Shown: piece after piece, positions 31,332-42,669 of the stretch | How positions within the stretch are numbered: position 1 is the first letter of the stretch | Layout: every line of letters starts with the position of its first letter | Assembly (NCBI GenBank): GCA_014529385.2 | Contig: CM043959.1 | Span: forward strand, 88,697,529-88,761,528 | Direction of reading: 5' to 3' | DNA from: Adiantum capillus-veneris | Taxonomy: Eukaryota > Streptophyta > Polypodiopsida > Polypodiales > Pteridaceae | Length of the DNA: 64,000 bases | Translations under genes and position numbers: made by a program | The notes under the pieces: generated by a model | Told to the model about the DNA's origin: nothing | The model's input: the letters and a program-made list of their open reading frames with translations, nothing else | Database searches by the model: none

Positions 31332-33691
31332 TGCTCGGGCTGCTTTGAAACGTATCGGCAATGATCAAGCAAACACAATTATATATGTAAGAAAGAGAGA
31401 GAAGGGGGAGGGGGTGTTTGTTGCACTAATACCTTCTTACAAATCTGCCATGACCAATCAAAGTGATATTAGTATTTGTTCATCATAGCTTGAGTAAATT
31501 ACACCACAACACATCACAAGAAAAGCCACCCCACTCACTGTCTTAAGGCCAGGGGAGTCCTCTCCACCCTGTCGCCCTCTTACAGTATGTGGGATTTATG
31601 GCTAAATTGATGACAACACTAGAGACAAGCTATCAAGAACTTAACCAAAAAAAACACCAAGACACTTACACATCATTGTTGTCCATTACTTCACGTGGGA
31701 AGAGAGACAAAGTATCCAAGCTTAGTCCAAATCCACCCTCCTTGATTCAGCAAATGTTGAGCTTACACTAGTAGGAGAAATGATAGATTTCCTACTCTCA
31801 ATTGAGTGATCACTCTCTCTCTTACAATGGCATAGAGTTCCCTTGCTAATCTCCTATTACAACACATGCACATGCATAAGACAATGAGCTTCCACTCAAG
31901 AGCTCCTTCTAGAGAGGTTGCTTCTCAAGCTATAGCATAGTGCTCTTGCTTATGGCTCCCTTTTTTGTGCTAGCTACACCCTCCTTTTATAGCAATTTTG
32001 AAGGCTAGGGTTACTCCTCTAACCATGGTTGGGTTAGATTTTCAGCAATTTATCTAATTTCTTTTGCTTGGAATTATCAAGAAGTTGGTGGGGAAAGAGA
32101 GAGGAGAGAAATGGAGGTGATAGGACTTTTCATAGTGGGTTTGTGTTAGTAGAGTTAGTATTAATTTACAAATGGAATTGGATATTTACAATGGGAATAT
32201 CCATGTAGGATACAAATAAGGAAGAAAAACTGTTAGGAGGTAAGAAAAGGTGGATTTCTTACAAGGTTGATGCTCCAAGTGTCTTGAGTAGGGCCAATTT
32301 TGACGCTTGTTGACGGTCCACTAGCTTTGACGGTACATTTTTTCTCCACTCTTGACCTTCCTTGAGAGACAAGGTAATTGAAGCTGAGTAATCAACCACC
32401 ATGATGCTGTCTTTTAAGAGAAGAGGCTGAATTTTGTGGTTTTTTTGATAGATATGGGTAAATTGGAGGAGGAAAAATGAGACTAGGTGGTCAATTTTGG
32501 AATGGAATTGTGTGTGGGAGGTATGAGTTCACCATGGTTTCTCTTATTCTTCAAGGTTGAGGAGAAGGTGAGTAGGGTGCAGAGAGGAGTGGTGAGACAG
32601 GTGGGGATGATGAGTGGAGAAGTGTGTGTGAAAGAGGAAAATGATAAAGTGGAAGAGAGAGTGTGGCTGCATAGCATGGAAAATTGGGGTCCACTAATAA
32701 AATCATAGCTCACAGCTCGTAGCTCAAAAAAATATGAAAAACTTTGAGGCAAAAGTTCAGCCCACGAGCTACAACTTTTGTTTGTATCACCTTTTCAAAT
32801 TTGGAGAGCAAGTGAACTTTAAAAATTCAGCAAAACTGACCGTTTTTTTCCACTGCACAAGGTCCTTGTGGGGTCCTTCTTTGGATGATTCTTTTGAATA
32901 CCTCCAAGAGTGAGCCCGCCATAGTGCATGTATGCATGCCACCTACCCTTGACCTTATTTGGTAGGTCTATAATTGAAGATATTGTTGAGATTATGATAT
33001 AAGTGAATAGTACAACTAAGAAAATCAAATATTGAGGGGTCTAAAAAATATGTACATGTCAAATATAAATAATATAAGTGAAAAAAATATAAAGGGGTCA
33101 AAAGAAATCTCTCTCATTATGAGGCTACCATAAAAAGATAAATATTTTTGGTGTTCTAAGTTTTTAGAAAAAAAAAACAAAATAGATGTAGGAAGGGAAA
33201 AATCACAATAGTGAAAAAATATACACATAAATAAAACTAGTTTTTTTGGATTTTTGTTGAGGTGGAGTTACACCAAATATAAGAGAAGCTTACATGAAAA
33301 TATTTCTATATGGAATAAAGAATATGAAAAATGGTAAGAAAAATTGTGGTAATGGTGAGGCAATGTACAGAGCATAAATAACACACACCTAGGTAGAAAT
33401 ATTTAAATAAATACCAAAATAATTATGAAAAAATCTTTTATTTAGGCCCTATATACAAAGAAATATTTACATACGCATGGGCCATAATATACTTATATTT
33501 TATTTTTTTTTGGCTCAACTAGCCTAATGACTAGCTAATTGAGGGTTTTTTAAGAAGATATGGGAAAAGTCCCGTGACTCACGCACGCCTATGTACAGTG
33601 AAATGGTAGGGATAGCCACAGTGTTTGGGTGATTTTGGTAGGGTGAGGTAACTCACTGTGGCAATTACAAAGAGCCGAAAAACGGCTATCA
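31083..33691 (-). repeat. Tat-2 5' LTR (2,609 bp)
   Basis: It is the partner of 21,493-24,078. As the 5' LTR of a minus-strand element it drives transcription leftward from the TATA box at 31,984-31,991. It carries a GA tract at 31,256-31,329 and a replacement near 31,860-31,910 relative to the other LTR. Confidence 0.92.
31984..31991 (-). promoter_or_regulatory. TATA box of Tat-2 5' LTR
   Basis: TATAAAAG on the minus strand, followed by GAGGGTGTAGC. It is conserved in the other LTR at 22,361-22,368. Confidence 0.6.
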
Positions 33692-33987
33692 ATAGCAACT
33701 GCTAACCATAGTTATTGGTTTCTTTTTTATGGTTTTTATTTGATTTTTGGGACCCTCTTTTTGAAGTCACAAATGGTGTGACATTGCGTGGCCAATGTGA
33801 AATGATTGACATCCGAGAGTTTCACCCGTAGTTGGGAAGGGTGGGTCACCATGAGATGGTCAAGCCAGTCGGCACTGAAATCCAAGCAGTAAAATGGTGT
33901 CTAGGCTCAGTTCAAAGTCATTTAGGCCCCTCGCTATACGTATAAGTCGGTGGGTACTAGAAAATTAACTCAAAAGAGGAAAAGTGG
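33692..33987. other. Spacer between Tat-2 and the CACTA element
   Basis: No gene is recognised. The segment begins with the second copy of the ATAG target duplication and ends with the TGG target duplication of the CACTA transposon. Confidence 0.6.
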
Positions 33988-34014
33988 CACTACAAGAGGT
34001 TGTGTGCTCTTGTG

Positions 34015-34240
34015 ACGCTGTTAGCGACGGAAATACACAAGGTTTTTATAACCCCCGGCGTCGCTAAAACCGTCGCTAATAGCGTCATTACGAGAGCGTC
34101 GTTGTATGCGACGCTTTAGGCGTCGCTATATAGCGACGGTCATAGCGACGGTTATAGCAACGTTTACACAGAAGTCTATAGCGACGCTTATAGTGACGCT
34201 CTAGAGCCATAAATAGCGACGGTTATAGCGACGCCCGAGA
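34015..34240. repeat. CACTA subterminal repeat zone (left)
   Basis: The motif AGCGACGGT/AGCGACGCT and its complement occur about a dozen times in both orientations between 34,019 and 34,238. The right end has the same motif at 41,960-42,058. Such arrays are transposase-binding regions in CACTA elements. Confidence 0.8.
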
Positions 34241-34574
34241 GAATTTTTTTTTGGTGACAGGGCATTGAATGCCCTGCCACCCATCAACCATATTGTACTT
34301 GATTCACTTTTTTAAAAAAGTGCAAGCGTAGATAATAGACCCAAAATAGTCACCCACAAGACGCATTGTGTGCAAAATTGACAAGCGTAAAATTGACAAT
34401 TGTACACATCATAGGCAAAATGAATTGATTGGCAAATGTAATAATGACAATTGTACAACATCATAGGCATAAAGAATTGATTGGCAAAATGAACTGCGGT
34501 GACAAATATAATAATATACATGGTTCAAAAAGATGTATAAAATCCGTCTCATGATACATAAGCTATGAGAAACC

Positions 34575-35924
34575 CTAAAATAATGCTATGGAGCTACGGC
34601 TAAACTGACGTCGTCTAGTCATACGTCTCATCGCGTCCAAGCGGCGTATCTGTCGGATTGTGCAAAAAAAGACAATAAGACAGCTTTCAGTAAGTATAAA
34701 CATATAACGACATTTATAAAACAATACAAAAAATAGAAAAGAGTAAACCCTAATACTAACCATGCCGCCGCGAGAACTGAGAATGTCCATCAGGGCGTTT
34801 AAGCCCTTCCTGCCTGCGTACTCGCGCTCGTACGGCGTGGGATCATGTCTTGTCATCGACCACTGTCAAAACATACAAAGATTTCATTATGTTAGAATTA
34901 AAAAACTCATAAACCCTAAACTATCGAACATAAAGAGCAATGCGAAAACACTTACAAAATCGGCCTCAAATGATGCCCATCCACCGCTCCCCAAGTGGTG
35001 CGAGCTCCTTGCCTCTACTCACGCTCTGGCTGCATCCTTTTGTTGCTTCCACTTGTCGGGATTCTCGCGCGCTGCTTTCTTCGCATTCTTCCAATCTTCT
35101 TTGGCCAATCAATCTGGCCTGTTCCACCCATGCTTGATTGCTTTTTTCACTTCGGAACGCTTGTGTTTGCAGTATTCGCGCATTCGAATCTTCATCAGGT
35201 CTTCATTGAAGCGCCGATCCCGTGTTGGAACTGGAAACTCATCATGAAGTATGCTGATGACTCTGTCTTTTAAATCACTTGGTACTTCACTCCATTTGTT
35301 TAGTATGTAGTGTCTAAACAGCTGAGAGCAAAGACCACGCATGCATGAGATCACCTTCTTGCCGTCATCATCCATGATGATGCCGCCGCTGAAGTCGACG
35401 GAGTAAGGCAAGCCCTCTGGCCGGTGACGCGTGAACCTGGGTGTCCCGGCAGGGGTCTCTAGCGACGTGTCGATGGGGGTACGGACGTCAGGTGTCTCCA
35501 CCGGCGTCTGGGCCCCGAAGCGAGGAGTGTCGAGTGGGGTGGCTCCTGGCGGAGTAGGTAGAGGTGTGTAGCTGCTAGGAACAGTCAGCCACGCAAAACC
35601 TGGCGTAGATGGCGATGCTGTGGCTGGTGTGGGGGCGGGCAAAGAAGGGGAGGGTAAAGAGCCTCATCGAACACGAGGCGGTGTGGAGGCATCGGCGGCG
35701 GAATCCCCACAACAACCGCCACCGCCACCACTAGAGCGCCGGTGTCTAGACGAGTGTGAAGATCGTCTCGTCGACACCGAAGCTTCGGAGCGCGCCGAAT
35801 GCTCCGAAAGAGAGGGAGATGCGGATGGAGTAGGAACGCGCGATGATGCGCCAGAGCGATGACGCTCCACGTACCACTGTCTCTGCTGCGGTGACAAAGA
35901 AGAAAGAAACTCCTCATCATCCAT
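34575..35924 (-). pseudogene. CACTA second gene, TnpA-like plant transposase protein (in-frame stops)
   Basis: The reading begins MDDEEFLSSLSPQQRQWYVE at 35,924. It passes through a Ser/Thr/Pro-rich stretch, a TPxxTP-repeat region and a conserved part with SQLFRHYILNKW, IRMREYCKHKR, DWKNAKKAAREN and ARSSHHLGSGGWASF. The last phrase resembles the THHTLGSKSF-type motif of plant Ptta/En/Spm transposases. Canonical introns join further exons at 34,762-34,862 (REYAGRKGLNALMDI) and 34,575 to about 34,655. TGA codons interrupt the same frame at 35,664-35,666, 35,109-35,111 and 35,019-35,021. In CACTA elements this protein binds the subterminal repeats and helps excision. The stops indicate decay unless some are spliced out. 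Confidence 0.65.
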
Positions 35925-36196
35925 ACGTGCATTAAACACACGAATATTTAAACTTAATATTGAATGAATAGAGTAGACAATGACACAAAGACCATTAAAT
36001 ACAATGACGTAATGACGCATATAAATACAATGACGCAATGAATTGAGTGATAGAAGAGGCAAGTCGAAAACTCAGAATTTTCAATCAAAAGATGTGAGCT
36101 CGAGTAGAAAAGAGCGTTATACACCATGGAAGGTACTTAGAGAGCCAGAGCTTTTACAACACGGAGCAAAATTGTTCAAATACAATATTTGTGGCT

Positions 36197-39100
36197 TTAA
36201 GAGATCTCTCTCTCATCCTCGCATAACTCAGCATAACTTCCTATATCTATATAGAGCTCTCCGTTTAAACACATATCCTCTGTTTCATTTTGTAGCTCCT
36301 CTGCATGCACCCCATATAGAGTAGTAGCATCTTGATGCTCGTTTGGCACCACCGTAGCGACTTCTGATTGAGCATCTTCTCTGATCTCCTCCATTGATGC
36401 CGTTGTGATTGGCACATGGTAGCCTTCATACGTCCTTGCACAACGAGGGGCTACCTCTATGACGTACCACCAGTTTGATGTAAACTTTGTAGGATGAAAT
36501 ATTACCTGCCAGAGCCACATAACTTACATGAGAGCTTTCAAGCACATAACTTGTAAAAGGGGGATGTTAACTATTTACATACTTACTTGTTCACAATGCT
36601 CGGGTAGTACGAAAGTGTCTCTAAGGTCAGTCCATTTCTTAGTAGAATCCACCTCAAGAAAACCAGACTCTCCTCTATGCACAGTAGCGTTGCGACCCTC
36701 CATGATTATCTTGAACCATTGCATGTCGAACAAGTCGACAAAAAATCCTCTGTAATCGATCCTCAAAATCTCTTGTAGCGTGCCGAAGTAAGTGAGTTCC
36801 GCCACCACAGGATCTGCATCAGAGGAACGTCGCCGACTAGACTGTTCAAATTTTGCCATGATTCCACAATCTTGAGTAAAATGCTTTTTGTCGATCCGTT
36901 CCACCCTAAAATGTCGACCTTTATACCATGCTATTGTGTATGACTTATACTACAACGAACAAAGATTATGAGTGGCCGTTCAAACGTTTAGAAATAAAGT
37001 CACTAGCTAGTCGTACATTGCAAACTTACCTTGGTCGCGCAACCCCGAGAGTACTCCCACTCTTCCTCAGTCACTTCGTCACCGCATTGTTGTGCACTTT
37101 TCAATTGGTTGTGCAACCATCTTAAGCTCATGAATGTTGGTAGGCTCTCCAGAACCATCAGATAGTGCATCGGTGGTTTTCTTCCCCGTCTCCACTCGAT
37201 TCGTGCCCTTTGTGGCTCTTTCTTTGCATCCTCATATTGTGAAATCCACTTTTGCATCACTGGATTGTGAAGCATGCAAAATCGGTTGATTTTAGCCTCT
37301 AGATCTTCCGTCATCTTCTTCTCAACACCGAGATTGCACATGACAATCCCAGATATGCGCTCATCATCTATGGTTCGCCATAGCGTGTCCCGGACTTTAT
37401 CAAATCCGTCTAGCCACTCTCCAATGTACACTAGGGACTCTGATACCAACCAACCTTCTGCCATGCTACCCTCCGGATGTGCCTTTTGACGCACATATCC
37501 CTTAAGCGTTTTCATGAAACGTTCTAAGAAGAACATCCATCTGGAATGAACTGTGCCAGCTATTTCCACCTCATCAACTATGTGAACAAGAAGATGCACC
37601 TGAATGGTTAGCATGGTAGTAGGAAAATGTTTCTCAAACATGCACACAAGCTCCACAGCATTTAGTTTCGCGAATGGTATGGAGTCTACGTTGATCTCCT
37701 TTTGTGAGATCCATTGCACCAGCTTTGCAAGTTTGTAGATTGTGTTACGGATGTCGAGAGACAAACATCCCTCAATGGCAACCGGTAAAATAAACTGTAA
37801 ACTATGTGTAGCAATGATATTAAAGTCCACATTTTATGCAATGATATTAAAGTCCACTATGAACGTAGCTGACACATTTTATGCCAATCGTGTGACTTCA
37901 AACCGGTAAGCTTTCCTTCTTTAGTAAAACACGTTCAGAGCGAGTGCATTACGCCAGTGGGGTCCGCAAAGATCGAATGGTCTCTTTTACTTTGCGTTCT
38001 TGGGCTCCTGTGAAAATCCATGGTGCTTTAGGGAGTTTTATCGATCCATCAGACGCTGTTTGCGGCCAATATTGCTCCATACGATCCACATTTCTAAGGT
38101 CATCTCTGGCTCCCAAAGTATCTTTCTTGCCGGTCAGATGGTCCCATAGTAGATTACCCACATTCTTGAATATGTGCATTGGATCGAGCAAGTGATTGAT
38201 CATGAGTCGGGACCAGTATGGTAACTCGTACCATAGAGATAGTCTCTTCATCCCTGGAGGCAATCCGTCATCGCACATCTCCTTCTGCTCTAACCATGCT
38301 TGTACAGACATCCTTGGTGGCTCTCTTCCCAAAAATCCGTCACGTAACACATGATTCTCTGGAAGATATGCTTGATGACCTTCGTAGATTTGCTTCTTCA
38401 GTGAGGACGCCCTACGTGCATTCAGTCTAGGTCCACATGTGACACATGCTCTGTATCCGCTTGTTTGAAGCCCTGCATGTATACACATGATAATAGATCA
38501 ACTATGGGAAAAAACAAGATTTACAGTGTCTGAGTGAGGAGTGTCAATAGATCACCTGAGCATTCTGTTAGCCCGGGATAGTCATGCATGGTCCACATTA
38601 GAATGCCTCTGATCAAAGCATTCCGTCGTCCTGTGTGTCGGCTCATATCCACCACCTCTATGCCAATCCACAATTGTTGTAGCTCTTCCAATAGTGGACG
38701 AAGATACACATCCATATTCTCCACTTTATATCACCCTGGCACAATCAAGCTTAGCCATAGGTGCCCCTTCTTCGTAGTCAACCACAGGGGAATGTTGTAG
38801 TTGACGATGACAACGGGCCATACACTGTAAGATGTTGATCTTTGACCAAATGGATTTACGCCATCCATAGCCAGGCCTAAGCGCAAATTTCGAGCTTCCC
38901 TGGCAAAATCCGACCATGTTCCATCTATATGTTTCCAGGCTGCGCAATCTGCAAGAATTCGTAGCACACCATCCGAAGATTTATTCTCCTCATGCCATGA
39001 TGCTAGGGCCGCCATGGACTTACATTCGAAGAAATGCTTGATGCGAGGAAGCAAAGGAAAATGTCGCAAAACCTTTTGTGGAATTTTTGTCCCGTGGAGA

Positions 39101-39923
39101 TCTACTCGATATCGTTCGGAATCACATTTCGGATACTTCTCCATGTCTATGTATTCCCCTCTGAAAAGAATGCAGTCATTAGGACAAGCGTGGATAGAAT
39201 TGTAATCCATCCCCAAGTTTCGCAAAATCTTTCTTGCTTCATCTCGGGAATCTGGCATCACATTGTCAGCTAGTAGTATGTGCTCTTTAAGCAATCTACA
39301 CAACATAAAAATATGATACAGTCGTGTAAAAATCTATCAGATCATTATACATTTAGAGTTTTATTAAAGTAAACTAATTGTAATAGATCACCTGAAAAGC
39401 GCTGTGACGCTAGTGTCACTCCATCCAAACTTTGCATGCATGTTGAGAAGAACCAGGAGTGCTTTCAATCTAGACATACGTGCTCCATTATACAATGGCG
39501 TATCGGCTTCACTTTTCATATCATCATAGATAAGCCTTTCTAAATCCATGATCGTCTCGATCATTTCATCAATCTCGGGTCAAACATTGCCTCGTTGGGA
39601 ATGTGCTCTGCATGATCATCCCCCGAGCTGTCAGAGGCTACATCTTGTGGCCTCACATATGCTGCTTGACCAAAGCGCCTGCGAACACGTCTATTGGGTT
39701 GCAAGATTGCTGCTTGTTGGCCAGCGTCAGAGTCCGACGAGTTATAATTGGCAACAACTCGATCTATAATAGATGGATCGAACTCGCCAAATTCGCGAAC
39801 GTGCTGCAAAGAAACACGTCTTGTCCGTCGCACAGCATGCTTGCATTGATTACAAGGACATAAGACCCTCGTTGAGAGATAGGTGTTTCGGTTGGACGGT
39901 CCCACATCCTCGTCACTACTCAT
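36197..39923 (-). pseudogene. CACTA tnp2-type transposase (TnpD-like), with frameshift and in-frame stop
   Basis: Domains in order are an N-terminal Transpos_assoc-like region (CPCNQCKH), the tnp2 transposase region (WSDTSVTALFRLLKEH, CPNDCILFRGEY, YSVWPVVIVNYNIPLWL, LWYELPYWSRLMINHLLDPMH), DUF4218 (FPTTMLTIQVHLLVHIVDE, VHSRWMFFLERFMKTLKGY) and DUF4216 (YTIAWYKGR, YFGTLQEILRIDYRGF). Four compact GT-AG introns restore the frame: 39,296-39,391, 38,474-38,555, 36,950-37,029 and 36,506-36,586 (80-96 bp). Lesions are a one-base frameshift near 39,588, TGA at 38,731-38,733 in the tnp2 region, and a short direct duplication near 37,810-37,860 that disrupts the join to DUF4218. It would have cut the element ends. 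The present copy cannot make the full enzyme. Confidence 0.85.
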
Positions 39924-39985
39924 AATGAGGATAAAAATCTTATAACCTGGACAACAAATTTAATATTCTATTGGCATTCTTCGTC

Positions 39986-39988
<3 letters not shown>

Positions 39989-40043
<55 letters not shown>
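39989..40043. repeat. (CT)n microsatellite
   Basis: A CT run of about 55 bp, upstream of the transposase start. Confidence 0.95.
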
Positions 40044-40047
<4 letters not shown>

Positions 40048-40344
40048 TTCTCTAGTCATGTCCAATCCCCGCACACCTCGGTCTAGAGGTGCACGGAGAT
40101 CAGAACCACCGGGTTATAATCTCGTCTTTATTGGTCAATACCTATATTTGTGGGTACAAGAAATCTACAGACCCACGTCTACATGATACTGCATGTAGTG
40201 GACAAAACCCCTTTGCCTCTTCTCTAGCTGTAGCACTTCACAGCATCTTAACATCTTTTCACAGTACATCTTTTCACTGTTCGTCTAACTCTAAACCCTA
40301 AACCGTAAGTAATTCTTGCGTGGACTCAATCTAACGTAAACAAG

Positions 40345-40471
40345 CGTAAATCTAAATAAACGTTAATCTAACTAGAAATAAACCTAAATCTAATTTAACG
40401 TAAGTCTACATCTAACCTAATCTTTAACGTCTTTTGGGATAGTTTCCTACGACGTTAAAACTCTCTTCTTC

Positions 40472-40475
<4 letters not shown>
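40345..40475. repeat. Direct repeat copy 1 flanking the HMA fragment
   Basis: The core TAATTTAACGTAAGTCTACA through CGTCTTTTGGGATAGTTTCC (40,391-40,457) recurs at 41,130-41,196. Both copies are surrounded by TAAATCTAA-type short repeats and followed by CTCTTCTTCTTGTGTGTG. Confidence 0.85.

Positions 40476-40523
<48 letters not shown>
40475..40523. repeat. (GT)n microsatellite
   Basis: A GT run of about 49 bp, directly after direct repeat copy 1. Confidence 0.95.
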
Positions 40524-40529
<6 letters not shown>

Positions 40530-40700
40530 ACCTAAATAAACCTAAGTCTAATCTAATATAACATAAATCTTAATCTAACGTAAATTATGTTATATTAAAA
40601 ACAAAGAACTAAACTAACAGGGATTATAAGAACCTTAAAACTGATTTAACACATAATTTTTCACATAACTCGGCAAGAGTTGGCATTCTCATCACTAAAG

Positions 40701-41018
40701 ATGTGAGAGTTAACTTCCGGCGGTGACGCTACCTCATCTCCATCCACATCTGACGACAGCAATTGGCCCTTTGGACCGTTCTTGCTCTTGTTACTATCTT
40801 TGAAGTTGATGTTGAATGACTAGAGGTTGTCTAGATGGTCATTGTCGGGGATGTAGTGACTCTTGCCGCCCTGAAGATCCACCTTCTTCCCTATCTTCTG
40901 AAGACATTTCACCAGTACTTTTGGATCGACGGAGCCCACCATGAGTGAAGGCAGCAATACCCTATATTCCATTGAGGGATTTCTTCACCCGCTTCATGCA
41001 GGCATCGTAGTCTATGGA
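40701..41018 (-). pseudogene. Captured fragment of a heavy-metal-associated (HMA) domain gene
   Basis: The minus strand reads IDYDACMKRVKKSLNGI, and then, after a stop and a frame change, GSVDPKVLVKCLQKIGKKVD and a Lys/Asp-rich tail. This matches plant HMA/HIPP metallochaperones, in which an MDCxxCxxKVKKAL motif is followed by a G-x-VDP-x-x-L segment. The first Cys of the CxxC metal site is Tyr here, and the middle of the domain is missing. It lies between two direct repeats inside the CACTA element, on the same strand as the transposase genes. It is most simply a host gene piece picked up by the transposon and since decayed. Confidence 0.6.
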
Positions 41019-41049
41019 GACCTAAATCTAATCTAATATGACGTAAATC

Positions 41050-41218
41050 TAAATCTAGAGTAAATAAACGTAAATCTAACTAAAAATAAACCTAAATCTA
41101 ATCTAATTTAACTTAAATAAACCTAAATCTAATTTAACGTAAGTCTACATCTAACATAATCTTTAACGTCTTTTAGGATAGTTTCCTATGACGTTATAAC
41201 TCTCTTCTTCTTGTGTGT
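41050..41218. repeat. Direct repeat copy 2 flanking the HMA fragment
   Basis: It is the second copy of the 40,345-40,475 block, slightly expanded by an extra AAATAAACCTAAATCTAA unit. A short third trace (TAGTTTCCTACGACGTTAAA) lies at 41,382-41,401. Confidence 0.85.
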
Positions 41219-41407
41219 GTGCGCGTGTGTGGATGTGTGTGCCAATAAAAAGAGATAAATGGTATAAACTTTCTATCACCCATGCCAAGTATGATAGATT
41301 GGTTATGCCATTTCCCTCTTGAATAATAGGTCTTGAGTTCAACTCCTCGTCGGCTAGATCTTTAGGTCTTTTAATTTTAATTAGTTTCCTACGACGTTAA
41401 ATTAGTT

Positions 41408-41620
41408 TCTCTCTCAATGTGTGTGCGTTTTTATGTTTATGCATGTTTTCTCTCTCTTTTCCTCTCTCAATGTGTGCGTTTTTTGTTTATGCATGTTCTC
41501 TCTCTCTTTTCCTCTCTCAATGTGTGCGTTTTTTGTTTATGCATGCTCTCTCTCTCTTTTCCTCTCTCAATGTGTGTGTGCATTCTTTGTTTATGTATGT
41601 GTGTGTGCGTTTTTGTTTAT
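41408..41620. repeat. Minisatellite with 50-bp unit, followed by long microsatellites
   Basis: Four units of CTCTCTCAATGTGTG, GCGTTTTTTGTTTATGCATG and TCTCTCTCTTTTC succeed each other with a period of about 50 bp. The next 250 bp hold (CT)n at 41,630-41,676, (GT)n at 41,689-41,703, (GA)n at 41,704-41,724, (GT)n at 41,801-41,831 and (GA)n at 41,839-41,865. Confidence 0.9.
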
Positions 41621-41623
41621 GTT

Positions 41624-41679
<56 letters not shown>

Positions 41680-41686
41680 AACACTA

Positions 41687-41724
<38 letters not shown>

Positions 41725-41798
41725 GGAGAGAGAAAGAGGGGAAGGGAACATGAGAGTGAGGAGAGGGAAGGAGCATACCTGGCTCTCCTTCCTCTCCT

Positions 41799-41831
<33 letters not shown>

Positions 41832-41833
41832 AG

Positions 41834-41870
<37 letters not shown>

Positions 41871-41957
41871 CGTTACTAGCTCCTTGCTTGAGGGCGCCGA
41901 AAAACTCAGATCTGAGATCTGAGTTTTTGGGAGCTCTCTGTTATTTTTTTAGCCCAG

Positions 41958-42019
41958 CCGGCGTCGCTATGAGCGTCGCAAATTTACTTGTAAATTTGCG
42001 ACGCTCATAGCGACGCCGG
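41958..42019. repeat. Perfect 30-bp inverted repeat with 2-bp loop near the CACTA right end
   Basis: The left arm (41,958-41,987) starts CCGGCGTCGCTATGAGCGTC. The right arm (41,990-42,019) is its exact reverse complement, with TT between them. The arms contain the AGCGACG/GCGTCGC subterminal motif. A smaller inverted repeat with 12-bp arms (AAAAACTCAGAT) lies just to the left near 41,900-41,930. Confidence 0.92.
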
Positions 42020-42083
42020 GAAAAAAAAAATTTGAGCGTCGCTGTGTGAGCGTCGCTAATATGAATAGCCTCTTGTAGTGTGG

Positions 42084-42491
42084 ACACATGGCAGATCCAG
42101 GTGGAATTTCCCAGTACAGCATGAAGAGAGGGTACCCAAAATAAGAGAGGAGACTAATTTTACATGTTGTGAGCTCTATAGTGTGTGTGTAAGTAGTGGG
42201 TGTAGGTCATCGCAGCTTGAATAGAAAGATTGCCTTCTCCCTTGCTCTATGTAGCGCGACGATTTGCTCTTGCGCATCTCTTTCTACCCTTTGGCACATA
42301 TGATAATGCCCCACTAGATAGGCTACTAAGTTGACCATGTACAATTCTAAGGGTTTATGGGTGTTTGCCAAGGCGAGAGACTTCTGAATAGTTGCTCTCG
42401 TGCATCTCTCTCTCCCCTTTGGCATGTATGGCAATGTCCCACTAGATGGGCTACTCAGTTGACCATGTATAGTTCTGACGGTTTATGCACG
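42084..42491. repeat. Tandem repeat of about 130 bp forming the target of Gyp-E
   Basis: Two units share the landmarks TTGCTCT, GCATCTCT, CCCTTTGGCA, TGCCCCACTAGAT/TGTCCCACTAGAT, GTTGACCATGTA and GGTTTATG. The first unit is followed by GTTTGCCAAGGCGAGAG, which is also what follows the right LTR of Gyp-E at 56,273. The element therefore split the second unit. No coding content is seen. Confidence 0.8.
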
Positions 42492-42496
42492 TTTGT

Positions 42497-42669
42497 TGTA
42501 AGACCTAGGGTAACTGAACATAGGATCCTCCTCCCTACCGCCCCTTATCTAGTCTAGCTCCTAGCACTTGCCCGCGGATCCCCAGTCCGCACTGGTCCAG
42601 TCCACGCCCTTGGCCTAGGTCCCTGACCCCCTAGGTTGGGCCTTGCCCCATAGGACCCTTGTCTTGACA
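42497..42669 (-). repeat. Gyp-E 3' LTR (173 bp)
   Basis: It matches 56,097-56,272 from TGTAAGACCTAGGGTAACTG onward. Its TATA box is mutated (TAGATAAGG on the minus strand), whereas the 5' copy keeps TATATAAGG. Confidence 0.85.

Larger units (their letters stand above)
21493..33691 (-). mobile_element. Tat-2: 12.2-kb Ty3/gypsy (Tat) LTR retrotransposon with multi-ORF leader
   Basis: Two long LTRs (21,493-24,078 and 31,083-33,691) with TG...CA ends bound an internal region read on the minus strand. The internal order is primer site, two small ORFs, two longer leader ORFs, gag-protease and pol, then a polypurine tract. The four bases ATAG flank the element on both sides (21,489-21,492 and 33,692-33,695). 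Gag-pol is broken by a 59-bp tandem duplication. The LTRs differ by an internal replacement or indel near 22,270/31,860 and scattered substitutions, so this copy is older than Tat-3. Confidence 0.92.
33988..42080 (-). mobile_element. CACTA (En/Spm) DNA transposon, 8.1 kb, full length but decayed
   Basis: The termini are perfect 12-bp inverted repeats, CACTACAAGAGG at 33,988-33,999 and its complement at 42,069-42,080. They are flanked by the 3-bp duplication TGG (33,985-33,987 and 42,081-42,083), the signature of the CACTA superfamily. Subterminal zones are packed with AGCGACG-type motifs, the usual binding sites for the transposon-encoded proteins. Inside, on the minus strand, are a tnp2-type transposase gene, a second TnpA-like gene and a fragment of a cellular HMA gene. 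Several in-frame stops and a frameshift make autonomous activity unlikely, although it could still move if proteins were supplied by another copy. Confidence 0.93.

Noticed and set aside
33692-33760. Continuation of the decayed copia protease after Tat-2
   Set aside because: No copia-like reading could be found right of the Tat-2 insertion, although the ATAG duplication indicates a direct junction.
34762-35273. Plus-strand frame of 161 codons in the CACTA element
   Set aside because: It is antisense to the TnpA-like gene, whose exons and splice sites are on the minus strand.
41417-42010. Open frames of up to 197 codons rich in Cys/Val/Ser/Leu
   Set aside because: They are made of a 50-bp minisatellite and CT/GT/GA repeats, which are open in several frames at once.
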